Shown here one piece after another: positions 18,634 to 25,299 of a stretch of DNA of 25,299 bases. Both the position numbers and the translations under genes were made by a program. Under the pieces are notes generated by a model. That model saw only the letters and a program-made list of their open reading frames with translations. It was not told the DNA's origin and did no database searches. Numbering within the stretch: position 1 is the stretch's first letter; the number at the start of each line of letters is the position of its first letter. Source of the DNA: Branchiostoma floridae (Eukaryota; Chordata; Leptocardii; Amphioxiformes; Branchiostomatidae); contig NC_049992.1 of the NCBI RefSeq assembly GCF_000003815.2, forward strand, positions 13,833,542 through 13,858,840, read 5' to 3'.

Positions 18634-18720
18634 CAATGAATGAATGAATTTTATTAACGTGTCATGCGTTAGAACGCCCAGCCCACGTGGGCTTATAAGA
18701 CACATTCAAAATAAATTATA
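18634..18720 (-). mobile_element. 3' end of a non-LTR retroelement on the minus strand
   Basis: Read on the minus strand, a compact GC-rich stem (AAGCCCACGTGGGCTGGGCG) is followed by TTAATAAAATTCATTCATTC, an AATAAA and a short ATTC tandem tail, as in many CR1/L2-type LINE and SINE ends. The body would extend to higher coordinates, perhaps to about 19,000, but no coding is left. It lies in the putative last intron of the minus-strand gene. Confidence 0.4.
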
Positions 18721-19513
18721 AGTGAACATAGGATGATATAACACAGAAAGACCGGAAGGAACATAATCGGTAACTGTTATACAAATCAGATAACATACCA
18801 GATATCAAAACATTATCATAATCACAGAAATCAAATCAGAGCTAAACAGAGCAGAATTTATACAGAACATAACTACAAGTGTTCAGCACTGTAGACAGAC
18901 AGTAGAACACAAAAACTATCAGCAGCTTCCTAAACAAAATGTACAAGAGACTACTGAATCTATGTGAAAGGGGTGCTGTAGATATCCATATGAAAGGCAC
19001 TGTTTGTAACACGTATCACTTGTGTTTATATTAAGGTACCTCACCACAGAAATACACAAGCCTTATGGTAGACAAATAACAGTATAGCAAGTACTTTCAA
19101 TGTAAACATACTGTACGTAACTGGTTCAAACGACATTACAACTTGAATTTGCATTGAGACAAATGCAAACGGCATGTCTTCAACACCATCAGCAGACTGT
19201 CAGTGCGGTGCGCTTTCCCAACAAAGGGTTTTACAAGCAGGTGTTTCAAAGTGCATAGAAAGACAAGGTGCCATGGCGATACATCATGCTAATGTCTGAA
19301 AGCAGCGAAACATCTCCAACATGTTGTATCATCCGACTATCATAGCACCATGCACGTTGTTGCGCACACAACGGTCGCAAAAACATATTTCAGTTCAAAC
19401 GAAAACAGTTTTTCGTTGACTCGTGGAGTATTTTGCATATGTTTTAATCAGACGAACTTTATTTGTTCCATGCAAGTTTACGATACTTACCAACAAACAC
19501 AAAGATGACTTAC

Positions 19514-19618
19514 CTTGCTTGAACATTTTGCGTCGTTAACTATTTCGAGAAGACCACAATCCCAAACAACCATCTCGGTACGCACAGTATCAACGTCTAC
19601 GTTCAATATGGCCGTATG
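19514..19618 (-). CDS. Candidate exon of the minus-strand gene, 35 codons
   Basis: An excellent donor (CAAGCAAG then GTAAGTC) closes a frame reading HTAILNVDVDTVRTEMVV, WDCGLLEIVND and AKCSSK. The best-fitting acceptor is GAAGATATAG, which gives phase 0 in and out. A second acceptor, GAACGTAG, would shorten it by 19 nt and enter in phase 1. Phase-0 exit fits the terminal exon at 15103. The GLLEIVNDAKC stretch is spaced like the hydrophobic/Cys segment of ependymin-type domains, a weak resemblance only. The 41-nt gap to the 19660-19742 block is too small for an intron, so these two exons cannot both be used. Confidence 0.42.
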
Positions 19619-19659
19619 CTATATCTTCTTCAGAATCTGCAACCTATTAGTACATATAC

Positions 19660-19742
19660 GTCAGAGATGTTAATGAGACATTCTGACCGGAGAAATACGA
19701 CCCAGCCTTTGGTAACGGTTTCTCAATAGTTTCTTCCATGTA
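19660..19742 (-). CDS. Alternative candidate exon, mutually exclusive with 19514-19618
   Basis: Acceptor CCGCACTACCAG, with a good branch-point-like CTGAT upstream, opens 27 codons reading YMEETIEKPLPKAGSYFSG then QNVSLTSL. A weak donor (GAC then GTATAT) follows. Phase 0 in, phase 2 out. It is protein-like, but the donor is poor and the next acceptor is only 41 nt away. The stretch after it holds a TACTAAT branch-point match. Unresolved. Confidence 0.22.
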
Positions 19743-20018
19743 CTGGTAGTGCGGTCGGAATCAGAACTGTGTTGGACTTCGGACAAACTTGTTTGACCTA
19801 CTATGAACAATACGTGTACTTTCGTCATGTTAAAAAATATATGGATAGAGCATCGCAGAGTGATAGGTTTTCGCGAATATAAAAGACGCCAAGCACCAGA
19901 TAGCACATGCTGACGATGGTGATTCGGACAGCCAACAACTACTGTCTACATCCAGAGCACTATCAAAGATAAACTGCCATCTCGAGTACCTTGAAAGTCC
20001 CCAAGAACGGTCTTGAGT

Positions 20019-20072
20019 TGTTGACAGATAACCAGAATCTGTTGACAGATAGCCAAAATCTGTTGACAACAG
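20019..20072. repeat. 21-bp tandem repeat, about 2.5 units
   Basis: TGTTGACAGATAACCAGAATC (20019-20039) is followed by the same unit with changes at 20040-20060 and a partial third unit. It encodes 7-residue repeats in both directions: LLTDNQN on plus, and CQQILAI or GYLSTDS on minus. It sits in the region where the fifth exon of the minus-strand gene ends, so the repeat may be coding. Confidence 0.75.
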
Positions 20073-20130
20073 GTTATGGTCAAAAACAAACGTTTATGGC
20101 TGTGGTAATACAAACATATCTCCATGTTAC

Positions 20131-20231
20131 AAACGTCCTCGACACTATAAGTGGAGCCAAGGAGGTTAAATGACCTCCTTGGTGGAACATCGACGATGGC
20201 TGAACTGTCCTTAATAATCGACAATCTGAAC
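20131..20231 (-). CDS. Exon 5 candidate of the minus-strand gene
   Basis: The acceptor GTCGGTGTTTAG is followed by one nucleotide, G, that completes the threonine codon left open by 20509-20574. Thirty-three codons follow: FRLSIIKDSSAIVDVPPRR, then SFNLLGSTYSVEDV. The donor here (GTTT then GTAACA) is weak. If it is skipped the frame stays open through the 21-bp repeat to a better donor (CAAG then GTACTC), extending the exon to 19990. If it is used, the next acceptor is only 71 nt on (CCTGTTGTCAACAG), giving a small exon 19990-20059 starting FGYLSTDSGYLSTTQ. A 10-bp perfect hairpin lies inside the exon. Confidence 0.4.
20157..20182. other. Perfect 10-bp stem with 6-nt loop
   Basis: CCAAGGAGGT, loop TAAATG, then ACCTCCTTGG. 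It lies within the putative fifth exon, where it would encode around PPRRSFNLLG, so the dyad may be incidental to coding. Confidence 0.7.
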
Positions 20232-20457
20232 CTAAACACCGACTTGAAGCTTCACACTTTTGGTTACTTGCTGGTCTTTTCAGCCAACTGACGATCTTGT
20301 TCTTCGAAAAGTTGTCGAGGAGGTTTATCGAATCATACTTACAAGTTTTCATGCTGCATTTATCATGCATAGTTGATTGATTGAAATGACAAACTAACCG
20401 AGGAGACAAATTGAATATTCAATTGTACATATAGCATTACGTAGATAACGACAACAA

Positions 20458-20473
20458 CAACAACATGTTGTTG
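20458..20473. repeat. 16-bp palindrome CAACAACATGTTGTTG
   Basis: Formed by a short (ACA)n run meeting its complement. It lies in the putative intron between exons 4 and 5. Probably simple-sequence in origin. Confidence 0.7.
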
Positions 20474-20508
20474 ATGTTTAGATCAATAGCTACCCCTGTA
20501 CTACTTAC

Positions 20509-20574
20509 GTCTTATGTTCTTTCACAGCAAATGTCTTTATCAGAATAAGCAGTGTATAGACGACAACTTCGTGT
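20509..20574 (-). CDS. Exon 4 candidate of the minus-strand gene
   Basis: Acceptor TATTCTTATCAGCCTTAG and donor AAGAC then GTAAGTAG, which is near consensus. Of three frames only the one entered with 1 nt is open, and that is exactly the phase left by exon 3 (GG plus A completes glycine). It reads HEVVVYTLLILIKTFAVKEHK plus AC. The hydrophobic VVVYTLLILI stretch is too short for a clear membrane helix and may be a buried strand or helix. The 66-nt exon is symmetric (phase 2 in, 2 out), so it could be skipped without a frameshift. Confidence 0.45.
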
Positions 20575-21106
20575 CTAAGGCTGATAAGAATAACTCAATA
20601 TTATACCGACATGCAAAAACAAAACTTCAGAATCGTAGAAAGTACAATACAGTGGTTCATTTCGTATACAGAATGAGACAGAAAAGTTAGTAGGACACTT
20701 AACCTAAATGGTTTACTCACTTAGACAATGTTCGACTGTACATGTGTCTTACACTACTGGGCTCATTGCGTGTCACATAGATTTGTCGACAAGTAGCTTA
20801 AATGGCATGCTGAGCTTATAGTTTATTTTGACCAACACGGTGCTGAACATGCCCCCGGGTCAAGATGCTAGACTTGCTTTGCTCTTCAGCATTATCTACA
20901 CATAGGACGCTATAGCCTATTGAAACAAACAGCCCAACCTTTACCAGTGTTTGTTTGTTTCAGTTGTAAATATGTACACACAATATACATAACAGTCACA
21001 GACATGGCGATTCTTTGGCTATTCTAGCAAGTGATTTTAGCTTAATAATATATGTGTGCAAAAACACTACTGGCAAGAGCCTGTCCACAGTAACTGGAGA
21101 TCTTAC

Positions 21107-21168
21107 CTTACTGTTCCAAGGAAATACCTTGACGCGAATGGACTACAGATATGATCATTTGAGACAAA
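21107..21168 (-). other. Splice-bounded block not fitting the gene model
   Basis: Strong acceptor (TTAATTTTTCCTTAG) and strong donor (AGTAAG then GTAAGA) enclose 62 nt. The phase required by exon 3 runs into TAA at the block's end. The open frame (FVSNDHICSPFASRYFLGTV) would need a phase-0 entry. It could be an alternative exon spliced directly from exon 2, a poison exon that ends the protein early, or a chance match. Confidence 0.25.
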
Positions 21169-21259
21169 CTAAGGAAAAATTAACGGTTGTATGTAAGAGA
21201 ATAAGTACGGCCGTTAGATATTGCTTGGCCACGTATTCCTAAGGCCTTGACATACTTAC

Positions 21260-21393
21260 CCAAAAGACGTACCATATCCGTGCTCATTCCCGTTCTTGTC
21301 AAAACGTTCCGGAAGATTGTGTAGCCAATAATGCTGTGTGTAGTCGACCACAGTGCCGAAACCCACATGTGTATCAACGGAAGCCCTCATTAT
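21260..21393 (-). CDS. Exon 3 candidate of the minus-strand gene
   Basis: The 134-nt block begins after AACTAG and ends at TTTTGG then GTAAGTATG, a strong donor. With phase-0 entry it reads IMRASVDTHVGFGTVVDYTQ, then HYWLHNLPERFDKNGNE and HGYGTSF plus GG. The other entry phases hit stops within a few codons, and phase 0 is what exon 2 supplies. The sequence is rich in His, Tyr, Asn and Gly and looks like a soluble globular segment. An overlapping frame on the same strand is also open, which keeps some doubt. No family is recognised. Confidence 0.48.
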
Positions 21394-21656
21394 CTAGTTC
21401 TGCGAAGTGATACAGAATTTGGTGAAATATACCAGTTACAGTATTACTGAATGTAGGTCAACAATCCTGAGTGCGTTGTTGCACCTGTTCAGGTCACGCC
21501 CATTACCAGTAACATTCGGGCCGACATAATAACTAGGCGCTGGGCCTTATCACCATTGGAGAGCGATGAACTATGAAGTATCGAAAGCTCAAACTAGGCA
21601 AGGTCGACCCGGTCAGGTGTCCTCTGTAGGCCTTGACCCCTTGAAAGAAGCGTCAC

Positions 21657-21769
21657 CTCTGCAAACTGGAACATCACGAAGAAGGTACCGTGTGAGTTGT
21701 GCCGGTAAAACTCCCGGCCGCCATGATGTTGACCTTTGACCTGAAATTGGAACATCCGTCCGTCTGAGT
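21657..21769 (-). CDS. Exon 2 candidate of the minus-strand gene
   Basis: The acceptor GACGGTATTATTAG is followed by AC, which joins the G left by exon 1 to make an aspartate codon. Then come 37 codons, SDGRMFQFQVKGQHHGG, REFYRHNSHG, TFFVMFQFAE, closed by GAG then GTGACG (phase 0). C/G predominate at third positions in this frame, as in real coding DNA. A better-looking acceptor 24 nt in (CCAATTTCAG) would force a different, less codon-like frame. If the modest donor is not used, the same frame stops at a TAG 23 codons later, giving a protein of about 75 residues. Confidence 0.48.
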
Positions 21770-22242
21770 CTAATAATACCGTCAAACTCAAGCACTCGCT
21801 CTTCTTGTAATGACAATATTTATTTCATCACTGAAACTTTGTAATTCTCTAACGGAATTCGTTATATTTACCAACACATGGTAATCCTTTTCACCATTAA
21901 CAGCAAACAAATAAGCTTTTTTTTTCAGAAAATCACTCGAGCTAGTGTACTATACGCACGGCCTATTAACCATTTTGTACTCTAGTCCCAAATATCTCAG
22001 AGCAACGCTGTCTCTTTCATCATTCTGTAAGACTAGCAGAAATTAGAACCTTTTGTGTTGAGGGCGTGGCTCCATCATACCGTACATCTAGACATGAACT
22101 GTCTACTGAAGTCATGTATGGGGCTCCATATGTTGTACAATAGCATATGTGCACGTTTAGGTACCCCTATTGCTCTGTTAAATGGCTGGAATTAAAGTTG
22201 TGACCACTAACACCCATTAACTCCGAACCAGTCACTACTCAC

Positions 22243-22288
22243 CTTCCGTAAGAAAGCGTACATCTTTCCGAGGGGGAGCGTTCTCCAT
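22243..22288 (-). CDS. Exon 1 (start) candidate of the minus-strand gene
   Basis: ATG at 22288-22286 in GTTATGG context (G at +4) begins MENAPPRKDVRFLTE and one extra G, then an excellent donor, ACGGAAG then GTGAGTAG. Two in-frame ATGs lie upstream (MHTV 4 codons and MFPTHSLFW 13 codons before), after an in-frame TAG, so the exact start is uncertain. The product has no signal peptide from the first of these choices and would be cytosolic. A hairpin (ATCGCAC/GTGCGAT at 22326-22347) lies just upstream in the presumed 5' region. No TATA box is obvious. Confidence 0.48.
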
Positions 22289-22325
22289 AACTGTGTGCAT
22301 CCAAAACAAGCTATGTGTGGGGAAC

Positions 22326-22400
22326 ATCGCACACTAGACGGTGCGATTCTATGAATGATGTCTAACGCAACAAGCACACTTCACGAGAGTGAAGAGTAGG
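22326..22400. other. Two small hairpins upstream of the minus-strand start
   Basis: ATCGCAC...GTGCGAT (22326-22347) and CTTCAC-GAGA-GTGAAG (about 22380-22395). They would lie in the 5' leader or core promoter of the minus-strand gene. An octamer-like ATGCTAAT follows near 22412. Confidence 0.4.
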
Positions 22401-22934
22401 GTTTGGAAAATATGCTAATTTCACATTATGAAGGCCTACCATCTAAGACTCCAGCTCATTATTAGTAATCATACAATAATCGGCATCCACAAATAATTAA
22501 GGTGGTCATTCCACACTTTCTTCCAATACATTTGCAGAATGTATCATGGGCTCAAGGAGTGAAGCACTCTTAAACATCCCAAAATGCTGAAGGTTATTAA
22601 CTCATCTAAGAGAACTTCTAACCAGGAAAACAGCGTATAATATAGTTCTATCATATTATCATTGAGAGAAACAAGCACAGATCATTAAGCTGTGGTGTAT
22701 TGTGTGATGATAATTTGCAAGATGTCAGAATGGTCTGTCTGTAAACATATTCAACATGTCTCCGCCCACGCACAAATTGATAAAGTCTGCTTTGAACAGG
22801 TTGCATAATTATAGTCTGAGCTCCAAAACTGTGGTACGCTTACAGTATGGTAAGGAACTGAACACCCATTTCTTCAAGCATAAACACCACTAAGTTGTGA
22901 AAGTTGTTACAATCTGCTTTGATAAGACAATGAG
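22401..22934. other. Upstream region of the minus-strand gene, nothing further recognised
   Basis: AT-rich with no repeat or open frame of note. Confidence 0.4.
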
Positions 22935-23440
22935 ATGATTTTGAAAGTAGCACAGGTTAATCATTCAAAGCAACAATCTTTACGTTCTATGGAAGGAGAT
23001 ACGTTATGTAAAGGTGACAGTGATTTGGGAGAACACAAACCTGTGGACATCTGTGGACGTCCGCAAACAATCAAATCCTACTTAATACTGAATGGAAACA
23101 ACCAAATAGAGGGGACAATGAACTAGTATCCTTTGATTTTCGTAGAGATCTTGGATTGCAGTATCGTGCAAGTGCACTATGAAAAACGAACAAAGCACAT
23201 GACATGGTATATTTGGAATGGGATATCTTAGCTAACTTAGGTGTAAAGCTACTTGTGGATCCAAATAGTCAAAGTGAAAGAGACTTGGTTCTTCCACCTC
23301 TCCGGGGTGTAGTCCATGTTATAGCCATGACTGATGAACCAACAATGTCAGAACGTACATGTAATCCAAGAATTAACATACCTCTCTCTGGTGGTGCAAA
23401 ACGGACACTCCATTTGTTTCTGCATACAACAACACTGTAG
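22935..23440 (+). pseudogene. Possible decayed retroelement coding fragment
   Basis: A 78-codon frame (23204-23440) starts MVYLEWDILANLGVK and continues Pro/Leu-rich. The EWDILANLG segment resembles the G-(R/K/W)-D-L-L-x-x-L-G helix near the end of retropepsin-type proteases, with the usual Gly replaced by Glu. An earlier 63-codon frame (22935-23126) in another phase precedes it, separated by stops, as in a degraded polyprotein. The catalytic DTG triad is not seen and no reverse transcriptase follows, so the assignment is weak. It could equally be a chance frame. Confidence 0.2.
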
Positions 23441-23539
23441 TCACGACTTTCACTTTACAACCTCTCTATGACGCACATAACATTGACGTATTGCAAGTTT
23501 GCCTTGTTTTTTTCCCTGATATCATTCTCTATCTATTAG
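23441..23539. other. Short spacer ending in a strong acceptor
   Basis: Contains TTTTTTTCCCTGATATCATTC and a pyrimidine tract leading to the AG at 23538-23539. Confidence 0.4.
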
Positions 23540-23581
23540 AAACAGACAATCTGAGCCGGAGCCAGAGTGTGGAAACCACAG
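23540..23581 (+). CDS. Candidate 42-nt cassette micro-exon
   Basis: A branch-point-like CTGAT and pyrimidine tract (CATTCTCTATCTATTAG) precede 42 nt that end with CCACAG then GTAAAG. The length is exactly 14 codons. Two of three frames are open: TDNLSRSQSVETT (Ser-rich, phosphorylatable) or NRQSEPEPECGNH (acidic). The signals are good and the block is symmetric, as for alternatively used micro-exons. Neighbouring exons are not in the window. Confidence 0.33.
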
Positions 23582-25299
23582 GTAAAGCTAGTCGGTCTTG
23601 ACTTGTTATAGCATTCTTATGTTTTGTAGTGGACAACTGAAACACGAAGTAACGAGTTCCAGTCTCTCCTTCAACTTATAATTATATGTCGCCATTGTCT
23701 GAACTCTCCGACTTTAAAATAATCCAAAGTTTTTCAAAGACTGGCTATAGGGAGAGAAATCTGAACTTCTTTTTTTCTTATGCTGCAAAATCATCTGATC
23801 GACTGTTAGGAAGTGTTAGCAATGGGATATATTGTTAACTTTTATATATGCTTTAAACCCCTATAACATACAATCATTCACTGGCGCTAAAGACTTTTGA
23901 ATAGAACCAGTGCTGTCTTTGCAAAAAGATGCATCTATTGCAATAGACAGCTTATTTCAAGAAACTCAAGCTCTACTTTCCGAACCAAGTTCTTTGTTAA
24001 CCCTGTCTTCTTTTAGGTTGAATCTAAACACTTTTTACTTGTAAATTAGAAACAGTCAAAACATACGATCATTGCGAAATGGTCTCGAATATACGCAACC
24101 ATGTTTAAATCAACTCTGCACTTCCAAAACGCCGCTAAGATGTAGCAGGAATCGCACTGTGTGTATTTGTCGATTTCGGGTTTTACTTCTGAGTAACTGA
24201 AGGAAATGAGATGAACAAAACCAAACATAGACAGATTAATAAATTAACATAAACAACAATATGGCGGCAGTACCGACTATCCATACGGTGGGGTGTTGTT
24301 CGTCCGTCGAGTCGACGAGGACCGCTTTTGGCCCTTTTACTAACTAGAATGTTTTAACAGTACACACCCAAATGAAGCGACAAATACTTGATTCTCATAC
24401 TTTTTCCTATCACCCTTTCCATAATTAATCCCATAGAATTTCTTCAACTTCTTATGCTATGCTGAATCAAAAGATAGCAGGACAGACTTAATAAATAACA
24501 ATATGTTTTCATTGCTTTTGGTATTATATTTACCTTATATATATATTGTATATATGGGTAGATTCTGACTAATCTTTAGCTTTAAACGAACTGGAATTAG
24601 GTCTTTACTCTGTTTTTTCCATATTATGTAGACGGGATGGTGGTGGTTTCTTAAGAGAGACTTTCTCTTCCAATCGTTAGCACTATTTTCAACCTTTATC
24701 AGTGTCTTGATTTATTTGATATCTATGTTCGCTGAAAATACCAATTCGCCACATATATATGAAAAGAACTGTGACAAGATAAAGACGAACGAAAAGAAGA
24801 GTTACATTTCACATTTATATTGTGTGTATACGACACGTATCTCCAACGTAAGTTTGCTTAATCATATAAACCATGTTCTGCATTGAATACTTTCTAGTTG
24901 ACCGGTAAATCTTGTTGTGCTGCTGAAAGATAAACGGATTAAAAGTTTTGATCATTCACACACTTTATGGTATGAGTGCCGATAAGTTACTAAACGTTTA
25001 GTTGCAATGTAGCTTTGTGGAAAAACTTTCCTTGCGTGAACACACATGAAGGGATCATGAACGGTTACAGCTGTTTTTTGTCATGTAAGCAGTGTACATA
25101 TGCTACAAGTTTTTGTTCTAGTGCGACAAACATATGGAATGAAAAGTCTCTAGGGAACCTTTTAAAGAAAAGCTTTATACCACATTGTGTTTGAAACTGG
25201 TGCATATTTTCAAGTACAAACATTGCTAAACAAATATGTGATTATCTTAAACATTGAGTGAGAAAGTTAATCATTACGGCCCAATCATTTTGTAAATGA
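23582..25299. other. Right-hand end, no supported gene
   Basis: AT-rich DNA with TATATATATATTGTATATATGG near 24535-24555 and a CGTCGA-G-TCGACG dyad near 24307. A donor-like AAC-GTAAGT at about 24850 has only a weak 15-codon frame before it. No repeat family is recognised. Confidence 0.4.

Noticed and set aside
19830-19930. Membrane-helix-like minus frame (MCYLVLGVFYI...SLCDALSIYF) recalling the pore entry of two-pore potassium channels
   Set aside because: The frame ends at TGA before any selectivity-filter residues, no donor precedes the stop, and a second frame here is equally open.

Overview
This looks like a stretch of animal nuclear DNA, not bacterial or viral. Long reading frames are absent. 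Short open blocks end at GT-AG splice signals, the base composition is AT-leaning, and dinucleotide and trinucleotide microsatellites, a minisatellite, inverted-repeat elements and tails of non-LTR retroelements are scattered throughout. The repeat style reminds me of a lancelet (Branchiostoma) or another marine deuterostome, but this is an impression and I could not search for it.

Layout. Positions 1-63 read as the last codons of a plus-strand gene, with an AATAAA at 187-192. From about 300 to 14,900 the window is mostly intron or intergenic DNA with repeats and a handful of isolated candidate exons: plus at 331-446, 4079-4192, 7336-7382, 7636-7760 and 9798-9843; minus at 690-749, 10801-10940 and 13761-13803. 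Repeats here include a CACATTAATT foldback cluster (1688-1860), a 639-bp element with 39-bp terminal inverted repeats (5028-5666) whose core recurs inverted at about 13.2-13.5 kb, and a 129-bp repeat in two inverted copies (530-658 and 14409-14537). There is also a tRNA-derived SINE remnant (near 11.9 kb) and a four-copy 16-bp motif cluster (13687-14067).

The best gene evidence is on the minus strand between 22288 and 14933. Five candidate exons (22243-22288, 21657-21769, 21260-21393, 20509-20574, 20131-20231) join with fully compatible codon phases and read as one unfamiliar polypeptide. Two later exons (19514-19618 and 14933-15103) are phase-compatible with each other and finish at a TAG. 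I cannot show that the first five and the last two belong to one transcript, and I recognise no family with confidence. The last two exons carry a weak ependymin-like residue pattern.

The right-hand 3 kb holds a possible 42-nt cassette exon (23540-23581) and a decayed retroelement-like frame (23204-23440). Regulatory-looking signals are a perfect RFX X-box next to a perfect CRE (6684-6719), five perfect TGACGTCA sites across the window, and a bZIP-site cluster at 17.36-17.43 kb. All exon calls were made by eye from splice signals and open phase, so they are hypotheses.
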